Below, piece by piece: positions 35,992-50,059 of a stretch of 64,000 nt of DNA. Positions within the stretch are counted from its first letter, which is position 1. Each line of letters starts with the position of its first letter. The stretch lies in assembly GCF_029852145.1 (NCBI RefSeq), contig NC_079978.1, positions 13,333,828 to 13,397,827 of the forward strand, in the 5' to 3' direction. The notes beneath the pieces are model-generated. The model had not been told where the DNA came from. It did not search any database and was given only the letters and a program-made list of their open reading frames with translations. The DNA is from Microplitis mediator. Its lineage: Eukaryota > Arthropoda > Insecta > Hymenoptera > Braconidae. Made by a program: the position numbers and the translations under genes.

Positions 35992-38900
35992 CTATAAATA
36001 TTGGAAATAATAATAATAACAATGATGAAAATTTCTAATGAATTTTTAATGTGTTGTTCATAATTGATTTAAAAAATTTACTTAAGCTATTAACTGGCAT
36101 TTTAATACATTTTATTAATTCATTTCTAATTTAATTACATATGTTTACTGTTACTATGTAAATAATTGAAATACGATTTATTATGGCCAGTGATTGAGTG
36201 GGTATAGCATTGGTCAGTTACCTGATTCACTTCTCGATGTACATTCTTAAATTAAATCTTATAAATATATAATTAGGGTGGTAATCGTAAAAAAGAGATC
36301 GAAAAAATAGACTTGGAAAAAATAGGTCCGGAAAAAATAAACACGGAGAAAATAGACTCGGAGAAAATAGACGCGGAAAAAATAGACTGGAAAAAATAGA
36401 CTTGGCAAATCAATTTTTCAGCTGACTACCGATTTCATGTGAAACTTCATGCTCGGCTTTACAATTCGATGATATCATGTCGTTCAATGTCTATCAATTG
36501 ACTTGTTAATTCCTTTCGTGAAAATGAACATCTCCAGGGGCGGAGCCCCGGTGGGGGGTTAGGGGTGAGGCCCCCCAGATAAAAATAAGAAGTTTCACTA
36601 TTTTGTAAAGGTATACACAGATAAAAAGATTTACTTGGTTCCCCGTATGAAAATGACATAGATGGTCAGAATATATGTAAAAATATATGATAAAGATCAG
36701 AAAATATATATGGCCAATTTAACTATATTTTCTGATGTGTTTTTTTTTATATTAAAAAATATAATATTCATCATATACGAGTCCGTATATGTTTAGCATA
36801 TATAAAATATATGTCAATCATATACAAAAAATATATTTTTATCATATATGAAAATATATATTCTTGTCATATACAAAAACTATATTTTTATCATACATAA
36901 AAATATATATTTCTATCATACACGAAAAATATATTCAGATCATATATAAAAACATATATTTATATTGTGTATGGAAAAAAAAGCTTCTTATTCGTATGAC
37001 CAACTCCAATTAAATCAGATCTAAATCGCAATATACTCTTTAAATTGCAGTTAAAATTTTCAAAATTAGTTAATTTGATGCGAATATATATACCAATATA
37101 CATATACATACACCGAATAAAATATATGCTCAAATATAACAAAGAAAATATATGGTGCCATATATTTCATTTCATATAAAAATTTTATATTTTTTGAATA
37201 TAAATGGAAATATATTAATACAATATATTATAAGATAAATGTAAATAAATATATATAGCTTAATATAAAAAACATATAAGTTACATATATGGAATACATA
37301 TATTTACTACTGTATATAATTTTATATTAAATCGGCCAAAATCTTTATACGATTGTTTATGATATATAATATAATATATCATATATTTTTTTGTTGCAAA
37401 CATATATGATTTTATATATTTTAACCATATATTGTTTTTTCATACGGGTCAAGTAAAATATTTTCTTCAAAATTTTATCCTTGAATGAGGAAAATATCGT
37501 TTCTTGTTTTTAGAAAAACTTCTTGCTTTAAGAAATTTTCTTTCTTGCTTTAATAAATTTGCATTTTGGTTTGAAAAGTTTCTCTTGTTTCAAAATAATT
37601 TTCTTTCATCGAGAAAATTCAATTTTTGGATTAATTGATTTGATCTTCATCATAGAAAATGTTCTCCTCTCAAGAAAATTTAGTTTCATGTTCCAAAATG
37701 TTTTTATTTTGTTTCAAGAAAATGTTCTCTTATCAGGAAAATTTACTTTCTCACTCCAAAATGTTTTTATTTTTTTTCAAGAAAATGTTCTCTCAAGAAA
37801 ATTGCGTCTCTTGCTCCAAAATGTTTTTATCTTGTTGTTAAGAAAAAATGTCTTGAGCTAAAACGAAAATGCTTTTGAACTAAGAAAAATAACTTTATAA
37901 ATCAAGAAAAAACTTTCTTGGACCAAGAAATTTTTTTATCGCAATTAAAAATATAATTTCAGTTAAGAAATTAATTTCTTTAGTTGAGTAAAAAAAATTA
38001 TTGAGCTAAAAAACTTTTTATTTTTTATCGAAAAAATTATTTTTCGGTTTCAATATTATTAACAATGCTGTGAAGCAGATAAATACTTTGTCAGAGGCAT
38101 TTACAAGGCATAGGACACTTTCTCAATGAGTTTAATATGGCTCAAGGAGCTCGAAAACAGCGAGAAGTTTTGGGGCTGGCCCGCAGGGTCAAACGATCGA
38201 CCGATTTTTATTTCTTGGCTTAAGTAAGTAACATACTTAAGTTAAAAAAAATGTTTCTTATGCTAAGAAATAAAAGTTTTCAAAACAATTAATTCTATTA
38301 TTGGACCAAGTATGAGATATGTATTGGCGTAAGAATTTTTTTCTCCATTCAAGATTTAAAATTCAAAAAATTATTTTATCTGGTTCAATAAATTTCCGGT
38401 TTTCATTCCACCCGCTGATAAATTTCTTGGTTGAAGAAAAATTTTCTTGAATCAATATTTTTTTTTCTGTGTAATAATGTATGCTGATAATAAAAAAATA
38501 AAAAAATATATAACCCCACTATTAATACTTAAAGGTCTCTCGAAAGCATCTAAAGTGTATCATACTCGAAAACTTAAAAAATTCTTGAATTACCTTTAAA
38601 AAATTCATATTATATAGTGAATTTTTTAAGACATTTATTTTTCATGTAATAACATTTTAAGGGAATATAAAAAAAAATTCTAATAGTCGATTTTTTTGCG
38701 CTTCACTTATATATACACAGAAAAAACAGTTAACTTGGTTCAAGAAAAATATTTTTATATTCCAAATTTTCTTTCTTGATTCAATAAAAGTAAACCACTT
38801 GATTCAAAAACTTTTTTTTGGTTCAAGACAGTAAATTCTCTTGCTCCAAAAAAATTTATTTTTGAAGCAAAATCGAGAGTTTCTTGGTTTAAGAAAAAAA

Positions 38901-39755
38901 ATTCTTGGCTAAAGAAAATAAGTCATCTCTTGCGAAAAAATCAACGTTTTGAACGAAAAAAAGTTAACTTCGGCCAAAAAACTGTTTCTTGCCCCAAGAA
39001 AAAAAATTTCTTACTCCAAAAAATCAAAGTTTTGAACGAAAAAAAGTTAACTTGGACTAAGAAAAAATTTCTCTTGCTCCGAAAAACAAATTTCTTAAAT
39101 GAAAATAAAAGTTGCTTGAGCCAAGAAAAAGAAATTTCTTGCTCCAAAAATTTGCTTCTTCAATAAAGACTTAAATTTTTCTTAGTCAAAAATGTATTCT
39201 CTCTCCGACGGGTTGACGTGTTAATTCTTTTTTTATTTTTTTTAATTTGAAACGTAATTTTTTGTGTTTTATTTTCCGAGCAAAATTATTCAAGACTTGA
39301 ATTTCAAGTAAACTTTAATATTAAATATAAAAGTCATGATGAATTATAGGATATACTATAGTACAATTCGAAAGGGTACCTGTAGATCTGTCAAGTGACA
39401 GACGAGTACTCGAACAAAATCGTAATGGAATTTGAAATATAACACTTCTGGAATAAATGTCTTACCAGGGACACTACATGTCGTAGGCGCAATCTCGTGG
39501 CGAGCACCGAACTACTCCGGCTGCTGCTGTCTAGCACCGGTGACTTTCCCCTTCTCCATATCGATCTTTTCTCCCAAGAAATTTTTAACTTCCCGCTAAG
39601 AAAATCGACGATTTTAGAAAAATTGGGAAGTTATTGTTTTCACCTCGATTTTCGAAAGTCGAGTTTTCATCAGATGTCGACGTTTTGAGGTCCTAGCTAA
39701 GCTATTCTGACTATTTTCAGAATGATGTCCGAGTGTATGTATGTATGTATGTATG

Positions 39756-39839
<84 letters not shown>

Positions 39840-42800
39840 CTCTTTGTAACTTTTTAACTAATGAATCGATTTGGATGGTTGAGGTGGCAATCAAAAGAGC
39901 TTGTTGGCCCTCAACTTTCCTGAAAATTTCAGATCATTTGATCAAGCAGACTCGAAAATATTGGCGAATTACGAAAAAAAAAATTTTTTTTTAGTTTTTT
40001 AGTGATTTCTCAGAAACGACTCGAACGATCGACTTCAAAATCTAATCAGCTCTAGAACTTTATAAGCCACGTCGAATGCCACCTCAACCATCTCAATCGG
40101 TTAATTTGTTCGAGAGAAATCGTTGGCGAAAGAAATGATAAAAAACGTTTTTTTCTATTATCTTTGAAGGGACTTATCCGATCAATTTCAAAATCTAATC
40201 AGCTCTAGAACTCAATAAAACGCGCCGAATGCCACCTTGAACGTCACAATCGGTTCATTAGTTCAAAAGATATCAGCGCTGAAAAGTTAAAAAAATAACA
40301 AAATGTTATTTTTTCCGGATAAATCAATATGTCATGTACTAAATGTTTTTGAAATCATACCAACTCTTTCTGTTTATAGTCTCTTTCGATTATCATTTAA
40401 TGTCATTTAACTTGTTCTTTAGTTTAAATCATATCATCAACAAAAAATTGAAAAAATCCAGTTTTTAATGTTTTTCTCGGATATTTCATATATTATTGCT
40501 CTGACCTAAGTCAAAACTCACTCGAATCTTGATTTTGATCATTGACATTGATTTCTGCCTCGATACATTTATTTCATTGAACATAATCGAGAATAAAAAT
40601 TTAAAAACCGCTTCTTCATTAACAATTTTCGATTCTTAACTTGTCAAACTTTAGCAAAAAACGCAACTTGGTAGAGCTTGAAAAGCTCATAAAAAATAAT
40701 CGCAGGTAATAGCATTTTCGATCTAGAAGAGCTCGAAAATATATTCAGAGTAATGTTTTCGAGCTCCTCGATATCGTCCTACGAGTTTAAAAAAAAAAAA
40801 CAAATTGAAGCTGAATAAATTTGCTAAACGATGTATGCATTTGTTTAGTTGAAAGAATTTTTCCGCGGTCCGTGGGCTCTTCAGAAAAAAAAAAAAAATT
40901 TAGAAATTTTTTGGCTCGCGGTATTTCTCATGTTTGCGCAATAATCGAAACTTTTAAAAAATTTTGAAAAAAATACACCTAAACTAGAGATTTCAAGCTA
41001 TAAAATGCTTTTTTTAAATTTTCGATACGATTTTTTTTCCACCAAGTTACAGCCTTCCAAAAATCACTAAAAAATTTATAAAATTTTTCTGCTCCTTTAA
41101 TTTTTTGCATTAGTGTATATATATTAGGGTGGTCCTTATTTTGGACATTTTTGAATTTTTATGCTCCCAGAGACTTATGTGGTTCGAAATAAATGAAAAA
41201 AAATATCCTCAAAGTTTCAGATCTCTATCTCAATTTTAACCCGTGCCGCACAGCAATATAAGTTTCCCATTTAAATAACACGGGGTTTTTGGCATTGAAC
41301 AATTAATTTTTTATTCCGGCTAAAGTAATTGTTCGAAAAATTTGAAACTCTGTAGACTTTATCCTTATATCAGCAGCTGCTCCTCAGAATTTTTACAGAT
41401 TTTCAGCTACTATAATTTTGGGGGTACAACATGATCAAAAAAAAAGAAAAAAAAATTTTTTATTTCTATATAAAATTTTTTTCAATACCATATCAAATCA
41501 CTGCATGCTTATCAGATGTTCTTACTTTTTTCCATTCTCGCACCCAATTGGGTGAACAGCATATCTTTGTTGCACTAATACAGTAATCAGGAGCTTTGGA
41601 TGAGTTTTTCTTATGAACAAACGAAAATTTTCAAAAATCAAAGCGCACTTCGCTAAGTAAGACAATAGTGCGTTAATGTGCAGTAGAGTGTATCTTAAAA
41701 GGATTTTTCGAATTTATTACGATCACCTCTCAAAATAGTTTCAATTACAACAGAAAAAATTCCCTTAAAGTTTAAGCTCTTAATTCTAACGGGAAGAGTT
41801 ACCGCAAAATTTTTTTTGTGATTTTTTCAAGAAGTATTTTTGTTTATGTTATTTGACTTTGTGTCTTTTTCAAAAATACATAATGCATTCAATTAATATC
41901 AGAGATCGTTATATCTATGCCGTATGTCTTAGTTTAATATTTAGTAAATATAATCAATAAATTAAATTTCTTTCAATATTTGCTTAAATGAGTTTGTCAC
42001 CTTTGAGTTTATTATTTGTTTTAAGCATTAAATAATAAACAAAATGTTAGAAGTTTTGTGTATCATAATATCGAAATAATTATTTATTTACAATTTTTTA
42101 ACTATAATAAATTATTAATAAAATAGATGTCTTTGATAAATAAATATAATAAACTTAAAAAATCACAAAAACAAAATTTGCGGCACGTTGTCCCGTTGGA
42201 ATTAAGAGCTCAAACTTTGAGGGAATTTTTTTCTGTCGTAATTGAAACCGTTTGTGAGATGATCGTAATAAATTCAAAAAATTATTTTAAGGAACACTTT
42301 ACTGCAAACTAATGCAAAGTTCCTGATTACTGTATTAGTGCAACAAAAATATACCGTTCATCCACTTAGGTGCAAGAATAAAAAAAAGTAAGAACTTCTG
42401 ATAAGCATGCAGGCTGATTTGATATGCTATTTGAAAAAAATTTTAGCTAAAAATAAGAAAAATAATTTTTTTCTTTTTTTTCATCATGCTGTATCCCCAA
42501 AATTATAGTAGCTGAAAATCTGTAGAAATTCTGAGGAGTAGCTGCTGATATAAGGATAAAGTCTACAGAGTTTCAAATTTTTCGAACAATTACTTTAGCC
42601 GGAATAAAAAATTAATTGTTCAATGCCAAAAACCCCATGTTATTTAAATGGGAAACTTACATCGCTGTGCGGCACGGGTTAAAATTTAGATAGAGACCTG
42701 AAACTTTGAGGATATTTTTTTTTATTCATTTCGAACCACATAAGCTTCTGGGAGCATTAAAATTCGAAAATGTCCAAAATAAGGACCACCCTAATATATA

Positions 42801-45800
42801 TATATATATATAATACTAGCTGCTGCCCGCCCGCTTCACTGGGCATTTTGTAATAACTTTATATTAAATCAAGATATCGCCATAATTTTTTTTTTAGATA
42901 AGGGCCAAATATCTAAGAAATATAACTTAGAAAACTACATTGAAATCGATCTAGTAGTTTTTCCGTGATGCGTGCATAACTGCAGACCTCTATCATTTTA
43001 TTTATATAGATAAATTTTCCAAAATTTTTTTGTTCCAGTAAACATATTGTAATTAAAAATCAATGAATGTAATATTAATAGCTGTTGGATCAAAGCCGAA
43101 ATAAAATTTAATAATAATAATAATAATAGATAACCTTTGGCATAACAGAAGCATCTGCAACACGAAGTCCTTGGATACCGTGTACTCTAAGATATGGATC
43201 AACGACAGCCAATGAATCGGAAGTAGGTCCCATTTTACATGTACCAGTCTGGTGATTTTCTGTACGTGTGTCTATATGAACAGCACATTTGAAATAGTCA
43301 TCAGAGAGAAATTTATATTTCTTGCATTCATCGATCGGTTGGCTTGCAAGAGTAAGACCTAGTGATTTCATGGTACTTGACTTTGCAATATTAATAAGAA
43401 CATGAATACCATCGATCAATACGTCAACGTCTGCAGGGTCAGCAAGATCATTACTCCAAATTATAGGATGCTTCAGTGGATTTTTACTTGCCAAACTTAT
43501 AATTCCTTAAATAAAAAAAACAAACATGTTTTTTAAAATTTTTTCTGTTACATCATTTTATAATTCACATAGTTTGAATTGCAAATTAGTTTAGCAAATA
43601 TCTCTGACCTCTACTTTTAGCATGTAGATTGACTGCTGTGAATCTGACTGTTCTTTTATTATAATAACTGGTAAGATCTACATCGCCATTTTCACGACAT
43701 GAAGCTTGGAAACCCGAAAAAAAAATTTGTAAATCTGGATAGTCTGGTGTTGTGTAACGTGATGATAAAATAGCGGTCACTTGAGCCAATCCAGAAGACG
43801 ATAATGGTCCCGTTTGGTTGCGTATATACTGACTTACATCATCTAAATTAAATCCGTTTGCATTAGGTTCATTAGGGAGTATAAAATCTAATTTATAAGA
43901 AACATGATTGTGAAGATTTTTTCCAACTCCTGGTAAGTCAAGAACGACAGGAATCCCTAAAGAATCAAGTTGCTCTTTCGGACCGATACCGGATAAAAGT
44001 AAAAGTTGAGGAGAGTTTACGGCACCTCCTGAGACTACAACTTCCCGAGTGACCTTTGCTTTATGATTTTTACCATTCTAAAAAAAAATATTGATATTTA
44101 TTATTACTATAACATCTTAAGGGCAATGTGTTACAGTAAATACAAATGACATGCATGTCGGTTAAATTGATATTAATTATTTTTTATTTTCCTTGTCAAA
44201 TTACTCACCATAATATATTCAACTCCAATAACCTTTTGTTTTCTAGTCAATATTCTAGTAGCAGTAGAATTAAGCACTATATCGAGATTTCTCCTATTGC
44301 GAATTGGACGGAGAAATGCTGATGCTGTGCTCTGTCGCACTCCATTTTTACTCATTGTTTGAGCAACTGTAAAACCATGAATTTTTTCACCGACCATATC
44401 TTCTGTTGTTCCGTATCCTGTTTCATTGGCAGCTTTTAATATTGCATCAGCGAATGCTGGTTTCCATGGAAATCTTACATTATAGTATTTGAAATATTAA
44501 TTACATCATTATTACCCGGGTCAAAAATAAAACTTGATTCAGGCTCGCTTTACCTTATTTTCTTTTCAAGTTATCGATTTGCCGACGATTTTTCGATAAG
44601 ATCTCGACTTTTTCGACTTAAATTAAATTTTTTTCAACTTATTGAACTTTTTTCATCTTAGTTTCGACTTATTTCAACTTATTCGTCTTTACTTCTAGCA
44701 CAATAGTCATTCATCTTACTTTTGACTTGCTGAATCAAGTCGAAAAAAAGTAATTTATTCGCCTTACTTTCGCCTTAATTTATAAAAATTATATCACCGT
44801 AGTTTTGACCTTTTCGCCTTATAATTTAAGTTAAATAAGTCTAAACCAAGTCAATTTCGACTTGATTTCAACTTTTTCGTCTTAAATCGTGACTAAGTAA
44901 GCCAGTTAAGTCTAAACCAAGGCGAAAACTCAATGTATTTCATATCTTCGTAAAAAAAAGTCGAGGTATTCTTATAAAAAACAGCTCCAAATTTCGACTT
45001 GGTAAACCAAGTCTAAATCAAGTTTTATTTTTGACCCGGGTACTTATATATAAGCAAAAAATCAGATAAATTAAGGTATTTTGATTTGTTAAATTTTCTT
45101 ATAAATCGGAAAGAAATAAATTTGAAAGAATTTTTTTAGCAGGTATTGTATTTTTCTCGAAAATTGCACTGGCGTTAAATTTGTCTATTTTTTTGAAAAT
45201 GTAAATTAAAAGTAAAAGATGTAAGTTTAAAGAAGCCTATGATTTTTTCAATGTCTCTATTTGGCTCTTCTCTAAGTAAGAAAAGGAAGTATATTTAATA
45301 ATAGACACCTTTCAACTGTCATCGGACCTCCAGTTGCATGATATTGACGACCAACTCGATCTATTTCTGAATTGTTTTCTGACTTCAGGAAAAATGGTAA
45401 AACCTAAAAAATTTATTAATGACATCAGACATTTCATAGCGACATTTTTTTTTCAAAATCTTAATTTGAAATCTTTTTGTCAATACTTGAAAAAATAAAT
45501 CCCCGTGAATTTTAGAACATTTGTTATTTAAGTACATATGTAATTTTTTTTTGTACTGTTATTGTTTATTCATTTATTGCTGGAAAATAGCAAGTAATTT
45601 TATAAAAAATTTAAATAATAGTAAGGTGTAAACTCTATCACTAACAAATAACAGTGTCAGAAAGAAACTTAGTACATTATATTTTTTTGTCAAGGATTTC
45701 CTATCCTACAAAGGTGTTAAAATTGATAAAGCTAAAGAATAGTTATTTTCGATACGTATGCGGAACGGTAGGAGTTCTGACTGCTTGAAGTGACGTCACG

Positions 45801-48800
45801 AGTTTGAGGCTATGGGCGCTTTCTTATGAAGACCGGATATAGTACGAGGTCTTGATGAGAATGTATCAAATGTTTCAAGTCGTATAGGAATGTAAAGACA
45901 GATAGAGAGAGAGAAGTTACTTTTCGATACAAGTTCGAGGAAAGTTAACCAAACTATAGATTGCCAGAAATCGTATAGTTTGCGCCCTCTGCATGTTGCT
46001 TGAAAATTCAACTTTCGCGGTTGATATGACAAAAAATTTCTTACTATAGAAAATAACAATAAATTAAAAATAGTATATTACATACCTAGGCCAGTAAAAT
46101 AAGAAAAGTCTCAGAGCACATGTAATTGTTGGCCGAGGCGAAGCCGAGGCTGACAAACATGTGGTCTGAGGCTTTCTTTTTTACTGGCCAAGGTGCGTAT
46201 ACTATTTTTCTGCTCGACGAAGCCGGAAAGTTGCAACTTCGTTTAGGGCAGCGGCCCGAAAGTTGCCACTTTCCGGCCGGAGGGCAGAAAAAAAAATTTT
46301 CATATTTTAATGGACGAGTATAAAATTCAGAAAGTTCTTTTAAGATTTTAATTAAGAGCTGTAATTCACAGAAGATTTTTTTTTGTGTTGACCAAAAAAT
46401 TTTCGTCAGTGAATGTGATAAGTAAAACATGTTTTCTGTGTTTAATAGAGAGAGAGATAAAAATTTTCGAGATTACTTCTGCCCATGACCATCCTTCATT
46501 GCCCATGGCAACCCAATTTTCATAATCTTTAGCGTTGCCCCGATGATAAGCCATCCCATGGTGAACTGTTGTCCCACCGAGATTACGTCCACGAGGCCAG
46601 TTGCATGACCCTTTTTGCGCCAGACAAGCATGACTTTCATTAGACGTTTTGTATTTCCAATCGAGACTACTGCCTTTAGAATAAAATCCCACATTAAAGG
46701 AAAATATAAAAAATATTTTACGTTGTAACCCGAGTCGAAATTTCACTTCGCTTTAAGTACTCAATAGGATAATTTAAAAAAACCAACCTATGGAATTTAT
46801 GGCTTAAGAAGGACCTATATACCGAGAAAAAAATTCTTCCGTTGGGAGGAATTTTGAGCTCAATTTTTAAAGATGGCAATAGCCATTTGAAATTTCCCAT
46901 GTGAATAACACGCAAAAAAATTTTTTTCACTATAAATGTTATAACTTTTGAACCGTTTGAGATAAAAATTTAGCTCTAGAATATTAGAGTAGAATATTGT
47001 TTATTTTTGTAGGACTTTAAATTTCTTAAAAAAAAAGACTTAAGAGTTGAATTTCTAAACTTAATATTTTGTATACTTGCAGGCCATCAAAGCTTAAATT
47101 GAAGAATTATAGAAATTTGAGGCTCTATTATTAAAAATATCAATACTACGAGAACATTTTCTTTGATTATAATGTAATGAAGCAAGTAAAAAATGTAATT
47201 GACATAGTGGGATTATAAATCAAATAGAGTTTTAATTTTTTTATTTGTATTGTATTCCAGTTTTTGGCCTCTATAACTGGGTCATTCCACCAATAAAAAT
47301 TCTTTTTTGAGTGTGACCCCCGCGCATTTTGTTCAAACTTTGTGGAGTGATTCTCTACATCAGAATGGAGATTTCCTGAATAGAGCCTTAAAATTCTATA
47401 ATTCTGTTAACTTCAGACTTTGATGGCCTGTAAGTATACAAAATATTAAGTATAGAAATTCGACTCCCTGCTCTTTTTTTTAGGAAATTTAATGCTCTAC
47501 AAGAATACGCTGGACCCAAATTTTTATCTCAAACGGTTCAAAAGTTATAATATTTTTAATGAAAACAATTTTTTTGCGTGTTGTTTAAATGGGAAATTTC
47601 AAATGACTAGCGACCCCTTTTAAAATTGAGCTAAAAATTTTTCTCAACGGGAGAATTTTTTTCTTGGTATATAGGTCCTTTTTAGGCCATAAATTTAATA
47701 GATTCGTTTGTTTGGATCACCCGAGTACTCAATATACTGAAATAGAACTATTTTGGTACTTGAGATTCTTAAGTGGATCTAAATAAAGTATTTTTCATAC
47801 CTTATACTCTTATTAGCTCCTACGGATTCTAACAAATCAAAATTTTACATCTTTTTAAAACCTAGAAAAATTATTCATTCTGATCTGTTAATTTAAATTC
47901 TCAACTTTCTACTTAAAACATAAGTATCCTACATTTCAACAATCGTGGATTTGTAAATAAGTTATTCAAATTCTGTTTTACTTTGTTTCAGTAGATTTCA
48001 TAGAAATCTATCTTTTGCATTTGTCCTCATGGTGGAATTTTCAAAGAATTTTGCCATAATCTATCATAATTCATCGAGAAGATTCCAAAAATACCAAATC
48101 TTTAAAAATTTTTGATGGGTGATTTATTAAATTATATATATAATTTAATAAATCATATATATATATATATATATATATATACTTATTTATACTATATTTA
48201 ATATATATACTTATTGAAAGTAGAACAATAATCGTGAGAAATCTACTTCCATTTCGGATACCGGATGGCCTTTTTAACTTCCCGCTAAGAAAATTAAAAG
48301 TTTTCAAAAATTCGGGAACTTATTGGTTTCGGTCCGATTTGCAAAAACCGAATTTCTATCAGATTTTGACGTTTTGAGGTTCTAGGAAGCTATCCTGACT
48401 AATTTCACGATGATGTCCGAGTGAATGTATGTGTGTGAATATTCATAACTCTTAAACGGATGAACCGATTTTGATCTTTGAGGTGTCATTCAACGCGGCT
48501 TATTGATATCTTGAAGCCGTAAAAATTTGAACTTAATCGGTAGGGTGCGTTCAGAGATATTTCAAAAATGTTTTATTTGGATAACTTTTTATTTGCTCAA
48601 TGGATTGATTCCAAAATCTAATCAGCTCTAAAACTTTATAAGCCGCATCGAATGCCACCTCAACCATCGAAATCGGTTCATTCGTTCAAGAGAAACCGTT
48701 GACGAAAGAAATCAAAAAAAATTTTTTTTTTGGTTTTTTTGAAAAAATTAGTTTTTAATCACTTTTAAAGTCCATATAACTTTCAAAATAAAACTTATAC

Positions 48801-49993
48801 ATAATTTCCGTAAAAAGTATTTTAAAGCTTGACTAATAAGCTTTAATTTATGACCTTAAACTTTATATTTTGACCATTTCTTCCAATAATTTGATAGCCT
48901 TGAAAATTTTAATGGAGTCAAAAAATGTTGAAAATATGGTTCTCATTCCACATAATTTATGCTTGTCCCATTAGAATCCGGTTTCATCAGTTGTATTTTA
49001 CTATGCACAAAATAACCTGTAAATTTCTCTGCTATTTTATATTTTAAAAGTATTTCTTTTATTATTTATGATGTATCGAATGTACCTCTAATCCCTATGA
49101 TTATCACTGGTCTTGTCATTACGATAGCACCCACAAATCTTAACGGATCTTAATGAAATTTTTTACACTTATTCTATAGGCGATTACCTTGATCAAGTTC
49201 AAAGATGGGCTGAATTGTTCGAATGGTTTTGAAATTGTCATGATTTTTCGTAAAAATCAGTTTTTAATCACTGCTAAAGTTTATATAACTTCAAAACTAA
49301 TATTCATAGGCAATTTCCGTATGAAGTATCTGAAAAATTGTCTCATAATCTTTAATTAATGACCCTAAGCTTCATGTTTTAACTTTTTGTTCCAATAATT
49401 TGATAGCCTCAAAATTTTTAATGAAATCAAAAAATGTTGGAAATATGGTTTTTATTTCACATAATTTCAGCATTTCTCATTATAATCCAATTTCGTCAGT
49501 TGTATTTTATTGTGAAGAAAATAACCTGTATATTTCACAGCTATTTTATATTTTAAAATGATTTCTTTTATCACTAATGATGTTTTAAACGTACCTGTAC
49601 GTCCTATAATTAAAACTGGTCTTGCCATCGTAATAGCGATTACAATTATGATCTCATACTAATTAAATTTGGTTGATTTGGTACATTACCTATATAATGT
49701 TTTGTCAAATCTACTATCTGAAGTTCTCTATCGAAAATAGTCGTTGTCTTTTTTTACCCTCACTCTTAGAAAACGAGCCTAATTTCATATCGTGACTATA
49801 CAATAACATAAATCACAAGATAGGTATATATGAAACTTTTTATATAGATTAATTGGAAAATCTACCTTCCATTTCGGCTGCCGAATGGCCTTTTTTTTCT
49901 TGCGCGAAAATTTTTTTTTGTGATGAACTATGATTTTTTCCACATGCACTTAAAAAAAAAAATATTGCTCCGAAATGACGCAACCAATATATA

Positions 49994-50059
<66 letters not shown>

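Noticed and set aside
37559..37861. ORF of 100 codons with repeated LSRKF-like peptides
   Set aside because: Produced by TTTTCTTG word repeats. An overlapping frame at 37659 shows the same periodicity, and so do both strands at 38930-39166.
39697..39894. ORF with a His-Thr run
   Set aside because: Translation of a GT/CA microsatellite. The Cys-Val run at 59692-59943 is the same case.
46086..46430. 114-codon minus-strand ORF overlapping the GC-rich repeat
   Set aside because: It crosses the repeat boundary, and the matching copy at 34.5 kb does not keep the same extended frame. Treated as repeat sequence.
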